From Chthonomonadia bacterium (GTDB taxonomy: Bacteria > Armatimonadota > HRBIN16): a DNA stretch of 64,000 nt. The stretch covers positions 49,080-113,079 of the forward strand of contig JABUFA010000008.1 in NCBI GenBank assembly GCA_013314755.1, in the 5' to 3' direction. Made by a program: the position numbers and the translations under genes. This document shows, piece after piece, positions 8,595 through 17,695 of this stretch. Each line of letters begins with the position of its first letter. Within the stretch, counting starts at the first letter, position 1. The notes beneath the pieces are model-generated. The model had not been told where the DNA came from. It ran no database searches and was given only the letters and a program-made list of their open reading frames with translations.

Positions 8595-10436
8595 TTCGCC
8601 CTGTTCACCGCCGACCCGCCTCTGCCCGCCCCGCAGGGGAGCGACCTCCAGCAGATAGCGTGGAGCATGACCGCATACACCGATCCGCTGTGGGTCTCCG
8701 ACGAGCAGGGCTGGCTGCCGTTTCAGGGCGGTCCCGCTATCTGGTCGCACCCGGCTTTCCGTGCGGACTATGTGTATGACCTGCTGAAAGCGCTGACCCT
8801 GCTCCCGCAACATGCCGACGCCCCGAAGTGGCGTGCGCTGGTGGACCGCACAGTGAGTCGGATAAGCACGCCCCAGGCGGAGGACATGCAGTTCGAGCAT
8901 GGCGACCCGGCAAACAGCCTCGCCTTTTTGCGTGCTCGCGCGCTGGAACTGATACAGTCACAAAACCCCGATGGCTCGTGGGGCTTTGATGCCGACCGGC
9001 GCGACCAGGGCGTGTTCAAGGGCTATGACTATCATCTGTTAGGACCTCCAGACGCGGTGGAGCTGGGAACCTGCGCCCGCAACGCCTATGAAATCCTGCG
9101 CTATGCACGCCTCTCCGGCAGTGAGGAGGCTTATCGCGCGGGCGCGAAGACGCTGGAGTTCATGCGGCGTTTCACGGTGCCGCGCGCCGCGCAGGTCTGG
9201 GAGGTTCCGGTGCACACGCCCGACATCCTCGCGGCGGCAGACGCCGTGGACGCTTACTTAGAAGGCTACTGGTTCAGTGGCGACAGGCGATGGCTGGCGG
9301 AGGCGCGCCGCTGGGCGCGAGCGGGATTGCCGTTCGTGTACGTCTGGAACGCGCCAGGCAAGCCGTGGATGCGCTATGGCTCCATCCCGGTGTTCGGAGC
9401 GAGTCTGTATATGGTCAGCTGGTTTGGCAACATCGTGCAGTGGAACGGCTTACGCTATGCTTACGCGCTGTTGAAGCTGTGCGAAACCGATAAGAACGCG
9501 CCCCCGCTGTGGCGACAGATGGCTCTGGGCATCACCCGCTGTGCCATGTACCAGCAGTCTGCCTCTGGGCAGAACCTCACCCTCTGGCCCGACAGCTACC
9601 ACACCATTACCGACGTGCGCGCCGCGTGGGATTTCCCGCCTCGCCAGATACTGAAGAACGTTTACCACTTCATTGGGCATGAGGAGGAACCTCGTACCGT
9701 TCGCCTGTCCAGTGGAGTGCGCATCACCAGCCGGGCGGCAAAGATGCAGGTTCGCGAGACAGCTGATACTCTGCATATCGTCCTGCGCCATCCGACGGGC
9801 GAAGCGGGCAGCGTGCTGGTGAGTGGGGTGACACGTCCAGCCTCGGTTACATTGAACGGCCAGGCTCTGCCGGAGGCTCAGCGCGCTTTTACCCGCGAGC
9901 CCAGCTGGAGATACTCGCCTCAGCACCACGCGCTTATCATTCGCGTGAACACTGATGCCGAGGTCACTATAGAGATACGCGGCGTGCGCAGGGCGGCTGT
10001 GCCCGCATTGCCCGGTCCGGTAACTGTCCTGCGCTTCGAGTTCGACGAGCACACAGAGGGCTGGGACGCCGCCAACGACCTGCAGCCGCTGGAGGTGGAC
10101 GAAGGGGTGCTGAAGGTGCGCTCCACCGGCGGTGACCCCTATATGATACGCCCCATGTGCCGCTTCGACGGCGACGCCATAAGGCGCATCCGCATTCGCC
10201 TGCGGGGAACCGGAGGCAGAGGCGGTCAGTTCTACTGGACGACAGCCAGCTCTCCCGGTTATGACGAGACAAAGGTAATCCGTTTTGAACTGCCTCTGGA
10301 CGGCGCGTGGCATGAGTTGGTGCTTCCGGTGGGCGAGCATCCCCTGTGGCGCGGACAGACCATTACCGCCATCCGCCTGGACCCGGGTTCCGCACCAAAC
10401 ACCGTCGTGGAGATAGACTGGATACGGGGCGAGTAG
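8595..10436 (+). CDS. Secreted glycosidase-like protein, C-terminal part downstream of TGA
   Basis: This is the in-frame continuation of the previous entry. Coding resumes directly after the TGA with 24 codons before the first ATG at 8667, and no Shine-Dalgarno sequence precedes that ATG, so independent translation is doubtful. Residues of the first two-thirds (NPDGSWGFDADRRDQG, GTCARNAYEILRYARL, ADAVDAYLEGYWFSGD) have the helical-hairpin pattern of alpha/alpha-barrel glycan hydrolases and lyases. The last 140 residues (from about VTVLRFEFDEHTEGWDA) form a beta-sandwich resembling carbohydrate-binding modules. No catalytic residues can be assigned with confidence. The stop at 10434-10436 sits seven bases from the convergent nadE stop. 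Confidence 0.75.
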   Translation, partial: FALFTADPPLPAPQGSDLQQIAWSMTAYTDPLWVSDEQGWLPFQGGPAIWSHPAFRADYVYDLLKALTLLPQHADAPKWRALVDRTVSRISTPQAEDMQFEHGDPANSLAFLRARALELIQSQNPDGSWGFDADRRDQGVFKGYDYHLLGPPDAVELGTCARNAYEILRYARLSGSEEAYRAGAKTLEFMRRFTVPRAAQVWEVPVHTPDILAAADAVDAYLEGYWFSGDRRWLAEARRWARAGLPFVYVWNAPGKPWMRYGSIPVFGASLYMVSWFGNIVQWNGLRYAYALLKLCETDKNAPPLWRQMALGITRCAMYQQSASGQNLTLWPDSYHTITDVRAAWDFPPRQILKNVYHFIGHEEEPRTVRLSSGVRITSRAAKMQVRETADTLHIVLRHPTGEAGSVLVSGVTRPASVTLNGQALPEAQRAFTREPSWRYSPQHHALIIRVNTDAEVTIEIRGVRRAAVPALPGPVTVLRFEFDEHTEGWDAANDLQPLEVDEGVLKVRSTGGDPYMIRPMCRFDGDAIRRIRIRLRGTGGRGGQFYWTTASSPGYDETKVIRFELPLDGAWHELVLPVGEHPLWRGQTITAIRLDPGSAPNTVVEIDWIRGE

Positions 10437-10443
10437 GCATCAC

Positions 10444-11358
10444 TCACAGTGCGGGCACTTTCGCGGGGCTGTGCAGGAACCCGGCGCGCTGTCTCAGTGT
10501 TTGCACATACTGAACCTGCTCGGGGGTGACTCCCACCTCGTGGGCGGTGGTCTGGATGTCCATTCCCCGCTCCAGTCGCCACAGGATGCGGTCCAGCGTA
10601 GTGTAGTCCATGCCGATTGCGCTCTCATCGCTCAGCCCCGGCAGGACATCCGGCGAGGGGGGACGCGCGATAATCTCTTGAGGGACGTTCAGGTACTCCG
10701 CCAGCGCACGCACCTGTGTTTTGTACAGCGGCGCCAGCGGAGCCACGTCCGCCGCCACATCGCCGTACTTCACGAAGAAGCCGATAGCCAGCTCCGTGCG
10801 GTTATCGGTGCCGAGCACGAGCAGGTTGCGCCTCTCGGCGTAGTAGTACAACAGCACCATGCGCAGGCGCACCTTGCACCGATGGTACGCCACGCCCTCG
10901 TTCAGCCACGGTGACTCCAACCCCTGCGTGCCGACCATTACGGCGGAGAAGAGCGTTTCCCCCTCGCCCGGCGGGCTGCCGAACCGGGAATAGTAGTATC
11001 TTACCATCGTCTCACGCAGGCGGCGGAAAGGAATCCACCGAAGCGGCAGAAGGCGATAAACCCCTATCCCTTCCAGCAGAGGCGTCAGGTTGAAGGTTTC
11101 GCAGGCGATTCCCAAGGTATCGGCGAGGTGGCGTGCGAGGCGCGCGCTGTCGGGATGGCTGTCTCTTTCGGGCAGTATCAGCCCAAGCACTTTATCCACC
11201 CCCAGCGCGCGCACCGCCAGCGTCGCCACCACCGCCGAGTCGATACCTCCGCTCAGCCCGACAATCGCGCCGTCGCGACGAAACTCCTGCACGGCATCGC
11301 GGATAAACTGCTGTAGCGTGCTCGCGACTTGTGGCGCATTGATGCTCAGTTCAGACAT
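10444..11358 (-). CDS. nadE: NAD+ synthase (ammonia-type)
   Basis: 304 residues. The ATP-pyrophosphatase P-loop SGGIDSAV is at 36-43, and later motifs GTDNRTELAIGFFVKYGD and LYKTQVRALAEYL are classic NadE. The enzyme makes NAD+ from deamido-NAD+, ATP and an ammonia source in the last step of NAD synthesis. There is no glutamine amidotransferase (nitrilase) domain, so it should use ammonia or a separate glutaminase. The reading frame is open further upstream, but MSELSINAPQ at 11358 is the family-like start and overlaps the radical SAM stop by eight bases, implying coupled translation from the same operon. Confidence 0.93.
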   Translation of the reverse strand: MSELSINAPQVASTLQQFIRDAVQEFRRDGAIVGLSGGIDSAVVATLAVRALGVDKVLGLILPERDSHPDSARLARHLADTLGIACETFNLTPLLEGIGVYRLLPLRWIPFRRLRETMVRYYYSRFGSPPGEGETLFSAVMVGTQGLESPWLNEGVAYHRCKVRLRMVLLYYYAERRNLLVLGTDNRTELAIGFFVKYGDVAADVAPLAPLYKTQVRALAEYLNVPQEIIARPPSPDVLPGLSDESAIGMDYTTLDRILWRLERGMDIQTTAHEVGVTPEQVQYVQTLRQRAGFLHSPAKVPAL

Positions 11359-12844
11359 GTTGCACCGGTGCATGGCTTTCCGCCTGCAGATATTCGCGCC
11401 GCCACACCGGCTCAAAGACCCGCCGGAGCGCCTCGTTATACTCCACCATGCCCCGGTAGTATTCAGGGTCCTGCAGGATAGCGGAAGCCGCTTCATCCTC
11501 CGGCTCAGGGCGATAGCGGTCAATCAGACTGCGCCCCATCGCGTAGTGGTCTCGCAGGGAACAGGGGATCAGCCAGTTTCCGCGCTCACAGGAACACCCC
11601 TTGCCGTGTGCGTAATCCTTCTGCCACTGCCGTATCGCGCGGAAGTAGGGCAGGTCATAGATGTCGTCCAGCGTGCCCCCGCGGCGATACACCTCCATGA
11701 TGTTGGCGGGCGAGTAGGGCACGAACACGCAGGGCATCACCTTGCCATTCCAGTCAATGTACAGATACCCTTCTGGTCTGCCCGCGGCGATACAGCCGTC
11801 GCTCAACGTCCCGCAGTTCCAGAAGTCCAACAGCATCATCTTCTTCTCCCGGATGAGATACCATGTGCGCTGCCACATCCACAGTCTCTGCTCAGGCGTG
11901 ACCAGCATGTCCAGCGTGTAGCCCCGCCCGATGGGCATATACTGGAACAGCCACCCGAACAACGCTTGCTGTTGCTCGAAGAAGAAATCCAGAAACTCAT
12001 CCGAGAGCAGTTCCTCGGCGTTCTGGCGGGTGGCGGTAAGTGAAATGCCGAACGGCACGCCTGCCTGCCTCAGATTCGCCATCGCCTGCAGGATGCGCTG
12101 GAACACCCCCTTGCCGCGCCGCTCATCGGTACGCGCTTCAAAGCCTTCCACCGAGATAGCAGGTATCAGGTTGCCCAGCTCCGCCATGCGTTGAGCCATC
12201 TTTTCATCAATCAGGGTGCCGTTCGTGTACATCATGAAGAAGCAGTCGTCGTTTTGCGCCACCAGGTCCAGTAGAGTTTTGCCGTCAGAGCGATATACCA
12301 GCGGCTCCCCACCCGAGATGGTGAAGAACCGCAAGCCCCACAACTGTTTCGCCTCCGTCACGATACGCTCCATTACCTCCCAGGGAAGATACTCTCGCGA
12401 GGTATCGGAGCTGGCATAACAGCCTTTACAGTGCAGGTTGCATGTCTTCGTTGGACTGATGACCATTGTAACGGGAGGGTAGCCGCCGTCGTGACGCTGA
12501 GCGAAACGCTGGCGTGCCTCTCGCGCCGATTGCCCACCTCCCAGCAACACCTCGCTGACCAGCGTGCGCAATAACCGGCGGAGCACATGACGGGAGATCT
12601 GTCTGCGTTCTATAGCGCGATTGATGGCGTGCGTCATCGCGCGAGCTGCATCCATCTTATCACGCACAACCTGCCATGGTCGGTGCGGGTCATCGTTGAC
12701 CTGCGTCTCCATGCGCTTTAGCAGGTAATCCATAATGAGGCGACGGGTTCCGTCGTTCCACAACGCTCGTTCTACAAGGGAGGACGTGAGGTCGATACTA
12801 CCTTCTTTCAACCGCTGAGTAAGTAGCTCCATACCCACACTCAT
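11351..12844 (-). CDS. Radical SAM protein with SPASM-like C-terminus
   Basis: 497 residues. The 4Fe-4S radical SAM motif is CNLHCKGC (C135, C139, C142), followed by the GGEP-type SAM-binding segment FTISGGEPLVY near 176. A C-terminal cysteine cluster (CNCGT-like WNCGTLSDGC, then CSCERGNWLIPC) suggests auxiliary clusters as in SPASM proteins. An N-terminal helical region of about 120 residues is unassigned. SPASM enzymes commonly modify peptides or proteins, but no small precursor gene is next to it. It is co-transcribed with nadE, and AGGAGGTG precedes the ATG at 12844. Reaction unknown. Confidence 0.9.
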   Translation of the reverse strand: MSVGMELLTQRLKEGSIDLTSSLVERALWNDGTRRLIMDYLLKRMETQVNDDPHRPWQVVRDKMDAARAMTHAINRAIERRQISRHVLRRLLRTLVSEVLLGGGQSAREARQRFAQRHDGGYPPVTMVISPTKTCNLHCKGCYASSDTSREYLPWEVMERIVTEAKQLWGLRFFTISGGEPLVYRSDGKTLLDLVAQNDDCFFMMYTNGTLIDEKMAQRMAELGNLIPAISVEGFEARTDERRGKGVFQRILQAMANLRQAGVPFGISLTATRQNAEELLSDEFLDFFFEQQQALFGWLFQYMPIGRGYTLDMLVTPEQRLWMWQRTWYLIREKKMMLLDFWNCGTLSDGCIAAGRPEGYLYIDWNGKVMPCVFVPYSPANIMEVYRRGGTLDDIYDLPYFRAIRQWQKDYAHGKGCSCERGNWLIPCSLRDHYAMGRSLIDRYRPEPEDEAASAILQDPEYYRGMVEYNEALRRVFEPVWRREYLQAESHAPVQHV

Positions 12845-12890
12845 CGCGGCACACCTCCTGATAGTGCGAGAGGAATTATTACCCTATTAC

Positions 12891-12920
12891 AGTATACGAC
12901 AGTGTGTCCAGAGAAGGCAA
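12891..12920 (-). promoter_or_regulatory. Predicted promoter of the radical SAM-nadE operon
   Basis: On the minus strand TTGCCT (12920-12915), 18 bases, then TATACT (12896-12891). The -10 matches 5 of 6 consensus bases and the -35 matches 4. It lies about 45 bases upstream of the ATG at 12844. Confidence 0.5.
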
Positions 12921-12936
12921 GAAAGGCTTTTTCGAC

Positions 12937-15543
12937 TTACCCGTTTATCACTTCACTTCCCGCAACAGGCGAACACACAAACATCTCGGGAGGCAGGTGA
13001 CGGGGGGCGTAATAGCGAGTCGTGAGAGCATGTCGCACTGCCTCGCAGGCGTCCTCGCGCACCAGCACCAGAATACATCCGCCCAGCCCCGCGCCCAGTA
13101 TCTGTGCGCCCAGCACGCCGGGCACGCTCAGCGCGGTATCCACCATGCAGTCGATTTCGGGGGTGCTGCAGGCGTACGCGCCCCTCTGCAGAGCAAGGTC
13201 GGCATCGCCGTCGCCCCATTGCGCCCGCTCTACCAGCTCTTGCAGAGCGCTGTCAGAGCAGTCTTCGGTGAACACCTCGTAATCGGTGCCGTCGGCGTTC
13301 CAACGTACCACCCGATCTCCGTCGTGTGAGCGGTTCATCCACAGCCCGAAGGTCTCTACGTCTCCTTCAGCCAGCAGCTGGGCGGTTCGGCGGCTCCGTT
13401 CGCATTCCGCCAGCCCGAACAGCACCACCGGGCGCAGAGGGTAGCGATTCAGCTTTTCGTCGTGCGTGCGCAGGTAAGCCATCACCTTCTCGGAGGGCAG
13501 GCGTTCCAGCAGGTGCTCGCGCTCGATGTTTTCCGGCAGATGCGAAAGCAGGGAGTACAGTTCGGCGAGGGAGATGCCCAGCCCTTCGGTGTTCACGTCG
13601 CGCAGGTGCTGGATTCGCGGGGCAAGGTGTGGGTACGTGTGCTTGAGCCACTCCCTGCCGAGGTGATAGCACGCCACGCGGTGATTGAACTGGTCCCGTG
13701 CGCCAGCCGTCTTCTTTGCCTGCTGATGCGAATGGCACACGAGCAGGCGATACCCTGCCGGAAACGCAGTTGTTCCCACCACGCGAAAGGGAAAGAAACT
13801 CATGGTGACCACCGAATCGCGCCGGGCGAACTTCATCGCGGCGTGGTCCCCAGAGCCTCCTCGCGTGCCCACGTACCACTCCGCTTCGCCACAAAGCTCC
13901 ACAAACTGCTCGGGCGGCAACTCGTAGCGATTCAGGTGAAGCAGAGCCTCCATCGTCGCCACGACCACCGCGGAGGAGGAGCTCAATCCCGAACCAACGG
14001 GCACGTTTCCGTCGGCGGTCAGGTTGAAGCCGGGCAGGACGTAGTCCGCCAGATGCGCCTGCAGGCGCGCGCACGCCGCCTTCACATACTGCGACCAGTC
14101 GCCCCGCGCCGACGCCACCGCCTCCAGTACCGGCGCACTGTTGACGAACTCCACCCATGCGCCCGGCTGATAACCGGGCAGAAGGTCATCCATCCCGAAC
14201 TCGCGGGGCGGAAAGCTTTCGGGGCGCAGGTTCTGCAGATACACCCGGCGGTCAGAGCGCAAGCCCACTACCACATGCAGGTCTCGGTCAATAGCTATCA
14301 TGTTCACGTGCCCGCCCTGGTGGTCAATGTGCCTGCCCATGATGTTTACACGCCCGGGCGCACGCGCGATAACTACCGGCTGGTCCCCAAACCGCTGAAG
14401 GTGCAGGCTCAGCAGGGACAGGATACGCTGACGTTTGCTCTCTATCAGTGCAGGGTCGCTGCCGTAGGTCTGATAAAGGTGGTTCATCAGTGCGGTGTCG
14501 CGCATCTCGAAGGCACGTAACCACTCGCTGACCGGGCGCGTGCCGCGCGCAGGCTCCTGAACGCTTATCCGGCGTTTGGAAAGCAGATACTGTTCAATTG
14601 CCTGAAGCTCTTCGGGGGTGTTGAACGCCATCGTCTCCTCGGGGTAGGCGACAGGCACGGTGTGGATGGTGGCTCCTGCCTCTGCCAGAATGGCGATGAT
14701 GTCGGTGAGATACTCCTCGCCCTGCGCGTTCTCGGCGTTTAGGCGTGTTAATGCGTGGTACAGCAGGGGCGCACGGAACAGGTATACCGACAGGTTGACT
14801 TCGCGTGCCTGCTCCACGCTGTCCACAGACAGCAGAGCGTTGCCCGCCCGGATGCCCTCGCACGGGGGGATGCGTTCTGCCGTCAGCGTCTCGCCTCGCC
14901 CTATCGTCTCCCACAGGTCGCCCAGCGCACGCGCCGCCTTTCTCTCCTGCGGGAAGAACCGCTCGACAAGGCGTTTCGCTTGTTTGGCGGGTAGGGGTGC
15001 ATTCTCGCGAAGAGTGTTCAGCAGCTGCGCCCGCGCCATGTCAAACACCTCCACGATGGCGCGTACTCTGCCCTCCGCATCGCGCACCACACGCCCCGAC
15101 GAGGGAAAATCGTCCACGTCCCCTGTGGCAAAAGCGAGGTCGCTCTGGGTAGTGTAGAAGGTGTCTATCAGTCGGGCGAGGAAAGGTTCCTCAATCACCT
15201 TATCGCCCGCCACCACCAGCACATCGCCCGTGTAGCCCAGCGACTGCAACAGGTCCACCGCCACGCGCGTGGCGTGCCCGGTGCCGCGTGGTTCCGGCTG
15301 GTGCGCGTACAGGCGATGACCGGGCAGGTCTTTCAACACCTGCATGATGGATTCTGCTCCTGCGCCCACCACCACGCAGTGCATGAGGATACCGCACCGC
15401 ACGTACGATTCCACCGCCCGCGCGATAGCAGGCACGCCCGCGATGGGAAAGCACACTTTGGGCAGGTGGGTGGCTCCCATGCGCGTGCCCCGACCTGCCG
15501 CCAGAATCACCGCAACAATAGGCTTTGAACGCGAGATGCTCAT
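12937..15543 (-). CDS. Bifunctional nucleotidyltransferase-GHMP sugar kinase fusion
   Basis: 868 residues in two enzymes. Residues about 8-325 are a GlmU-like uridylyltransferase: LAAGRGTRMG at 14-23, the Gln-Pro-Glu-Pro-Arg-Gly-Thr-Gly-His tract near 82, and NAQGEEYLTDII near 272. Residues about 390-868 are galactokinase-like: PGRVNIMGRHIDHQGG at 396-411, PVGSGLSSSSA at 515-525, catalytic Asp in GGSGDHAAM (D566), and GAGLGGCILVL near the end. The galactokinase sugar signature G-E-H-T-D-Y reads G-R-H-I-D-H here, so the sugar may not be galactose. Together the halves could turn a free sugar into its 1-phosphate and then a UDP-sugar. The frame is open to a GTG at 15636, but MSISRSK at 15543 fits the domain start. 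It is divergent from a GH127 gene. Confidence 0.88.
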   Translation of the reverse strand: MSISRSKPIVAVILAAGRGTRMGATHLPKVCFPIAGVPAIARAVESYVRCGILMHCVVVGAGAESIMQVLKDLPGHRLYAHQPEPRGTGHATRVAVDLLQSLGYTGDVLVVAGDKVIEEPFLARLIDTFYTTQSDLAFATGDVDDFPSSGRVVRDAEGRVRAIVEVFDMARAQLLNTLRENAPLPAKQAKRLVERFFPQERKAARALGDLWETIGRGETLTAERIPPCEGIRAGNALLSVDSVEQAREVNLSVYLFRAPLLYHALTRLNAENAQGEEYLTDIIAILAEAGATIHTVPVAYPEETMAFNTPEELQAIEQYLLSKRRISVQEPARGTRPVSEWLRAFEMRDTALMNHLYQTYGSDPALIESKRQRILSLLSLHLQRFGDQPVVIARAPGRVNIMGRHIDHQGGHVNMIAIDRDLHVVVGLRSDRRVYLQNLRPESFPPREFGMDDLLPGYQPGAWVEFVNSAPVLEAVASARGDWSQYVKAACARLQAHLADYVLPGFNLTADGNVPVGSGLSSSSAVVVATMEALLHLNRYELPPEQFVELCGEAEWYVGTRGGSGDHAAMKFARRDSVVTMSFFPFRVVGTTAFPAGYRLLVCHSHQQAKKTAGARDQFNHRVACYHLGREWLKHTYPHLAPRIQHLRDVNTEGLGISLAELYSLLSHLPENIEREHLLERLPSEKVMAYLRTHDEKLNRYPLRPVVLFGLAECERSRRTAQLLAEGDVETFGLWMNRSHDGDRVVRWNADGTDYEVFTEDCSDSALQELVERAQWGDGDADLALQRGAYACSTPEIDCMVDTALSVPGVLGAQILGAGLGGCILVLVREDACEAVRHALTTRYYAPRHLPPEMFVCSPVAGSEVING

Positions 15544-15751
15544 CCTTGCCGACTCTTTCGGGCGATTGCTGTGCAGAACAATTTCGCTTCCGATGTGCCG
15601 ATTCCTTTTGGGGAAGCTGGGGTCTGACCACTCCACACTGTTCAGTACGATGAGAGACGCGCTCTGTAACTCTCACGCCCGCAGAAACAGGAACCCGTCC
15701 CCCCGAAAGAGTATCTATAAGTAAAATCACCCATCCCGTGGAGGTGCGCCG

Positions 15752-17560
15752 ATGCCTGCCACTCCCTTTTGCGAGCCGCCGCAGGGCGCTCGTTTTCAGT
15801 TGGGCGACTGGATTGGTGAACGCCTGCAGGCAAATCTGGAAGGATGGCTGTTAACCGCGCCCACAGCAAACCCGGCGATGCTCCAGATGTTTCGCGACCG
15901 CGACCGCCAGCCCCGCCGTGCGCTGGTGCCCTGGGCGGGCGAGTTCCCCGGCAAGTATCTCATCTCCGCCGTGCAGGGCTACCGCCTCAGCCGTGACCGT
16001 CGCCTGCGCCTTCTGCTCCAGCAATTTGTCAGGGAACTCATCTCGGTACAGGATGCGGACGGCTACCTGGGTCCGCACCCGAAATCGGAAAGGCTGACCG
16101 GCAGGACGCACGACGGACAGAGTCCTCTCTGGGACCTGTGGGGACATTACCACTGTATGCTGGGCCTGCTCTACTGGTGGCAGGAGACGCGGGATAGAGC
16201 TGCACTGGATGCGGCGTGCAAAACGGCTGAGCTGATTTGCCGGCGCTTTCTGGATACCGGAACGCGCGTGCTCAGCGCAGGCGCAGAGGAGATGAACATG
16301 GCGATCAGCCATGCGCTCTGCCTGCTGTACAAGGCGACGGGCAATCCGCGTTATCTGCAGATGGTGCGGGAGATAGAGAAGGATTGGGAGACGCCGCCCG
16401 CCGGCGATTACGTGCGCACCGCTCTGCGCGGCGTGGAGTTCTACCAGACGCCAAAACCGCGCTGGGAAAGCCTGCCCAACGTGCAGGCGATTGCCGAGCT
16501 GTACCTCATCACCGGCGACGACCGTTACCGCAGGGCGGTCCTGCATATCTACCGCAGTATCCGCAAGACCGACCGCCACAACACCGGAGCCTTCTCCTCG
16601 GCGGAGCAGGCGGTAGGCAACCCCTACGACACCCGCGCCATAGAGACCTGCTGTGTGATTGCCTGGATGGCGCTGTGTATTGACGTCCTGCGCCTGACGG
16701 GCGACCCCACCGTCGCCGATGAGCTGGAGCTGGCAACATATAACGCCGTGCTGGGAGCTCAGCATCCTTCAGGCAGGTGGTGGACATACAACACGCCCAT
16801 GGACGGAGTAAGGCGGGCTTCGGCACATGATATTGTATTTCAAGCACACCAGGGAGCGCCCGAACTGAACTGCTGTTCGGTGAACGCGCCGCGCGGGCTG
16901 GGAATGCTTTCCGAGTGGGCGGTGATGCGCACCCCCGAAGGCGTCAACCTGAACTACTACGGCGCAGGTAGAATACAGTTGCCCCTGAAACGCGGCAGCT
17001 CTCTGTCGCTGAACATACAGGGCAGCTATCCGCGCCGCCCCGATGTGCAGGTCACGGTAGAGGTAAACCGCTCGACAGAGTTCGTTCTTCGCCTGCGCAT
17101 TCCCCAATGGTCAAAGCGCACGGAGGTATGGCTCAACGGGGAGCGTGTGCCGGATGTGCAACCCGGAGCGTATCTGCCCCTCCAGCGCACATGGCACAGC
17201 GGGGATACCGTCCGTATTCGCTTTGACTTCAGCCTGCACGCCTGGCTGGGCGAGCGCGAACAGGCAGGGAAGGTCTCGCTGTACCGGGGTCCCATTCTGC
17301 TCGCGTACGACCAGCGGTTCAACGCCATGGACCCCCATGATGTGCCCGCGCTCAGCCTGACGAACCTGCGCTATGTGGAGGAGCAGAAGACGGAGCCTTT
17401 CCGCCCGCTCTATCTTCTGCGATTTGCCGGCACCGATGGGCGCGCCCTGCGTTTGTGCGACTTTGCCAGCGCGGGAGCGATGGGCACGGTGTACCGTTCG
17501 TGGCTCCCTGTGCGCGAAGACGCTCTCCCCGACGGGCTTCGCAGTCCTTTCGCGGTTTAG
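15752..17560 (+). CDS. GH127-family beta-L-arabinofuranosidase-like glycoside hydrolase (DUF1680)
   Basis: 602 residues, with GGAGGT seven bases before the ATG at 15752. The alpha/alpha barrel holds the family zinc-thiolate active site pattern: E298 and C300 in IETCCV, and C374-C375 in LNCCSVN. These are equivalent to the Glu and three Cys that bind zinc in GH127 enzymes, where one Cys is the nucleophile. A C-terminal beta-sandwich (about 400-600, RIPQWSKRTEVWLNGE) completes the fold. There is no signal peptide, so it probably acts on imported oligosaccharides in the cytoplasm. The divergent sugar-kinase fusion next door would suit use of the released sugar, which is an inference from position. 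Confidence 0.9.
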   Translation: MPATPFCEPPQGARFQLGDWIGERLQANLEGWLLTAPTANPAMLQMFRDRDRQPRRALVPWAGEFPGKYLISAVQGYRLSRDRRLRLLLQQFVRELISVQDADGYLGPHPKSERLTGRTHDGQSPLWDLWGHYHCMLGLLYWWQETRDRAALDAACKTAELICRRFLDTGTRVLSAGAEEMNMAISHALCLLYKATGNPRYLQMVREIEKDWETPPAGDYVRTALRGVEFYQTPKPRWESLPNVQAIAELYLITGDDRYRRAVLHIYRSIRKTDRHNTGAFSSAEQAVGNPYDTRAIETCCVIAWMALCIDVLRLTGDPTVADELELATYNAVLGAQHPSGRWWTYNTPMDGVRRASAHDIVFQAHQGAPELNCCSVNAPRGLGMLSEWAVMRTPEGVNLNYYGAGRIQLPLKRGSSLSLNIQGSYPRRPDVQVTVEVNRSTEFVLRLRIPQWSKRTEVWLNGERVPDVQPGAYLPLQRTWHSGDTVRIRFDFSLHAWLGEREQAGKVSLYRGPILLAYDQRFNAMDPHDVPALSLTNLRYVEEQKTEPFRPLYLLRFAGTDGRALRLCDFASAGAMGTVYRSWLPVREDALPDGLRSPFAV

Positions 17561-17695
17561 AGAGCCTCGCCGAGCCAGCCCCCGCCGGCAGGGCAGGAGA
17601 ACAGGCTGGATTGGGGGAAAGCAATAAACGGTAGGACATTCCCGTTGCCGTGTGACACTCCGGAGGCGGGACACCTGTTTGCGGGAGCGACCGGT

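Noticed and set aside
9450..10340. Long minus-strand open frame of 296 codons
   Set aside because: It lies fully antisense to the glycosidase frame, has no ribosome site or domain, and reflects high GC at codon position three.
15544..15636. Earlier GTG start for the kinase fusion
   Set aside because: The added 31 residues do not match the nucleotidyltransferase domain start, and the spacing to a ribosome site is poor.
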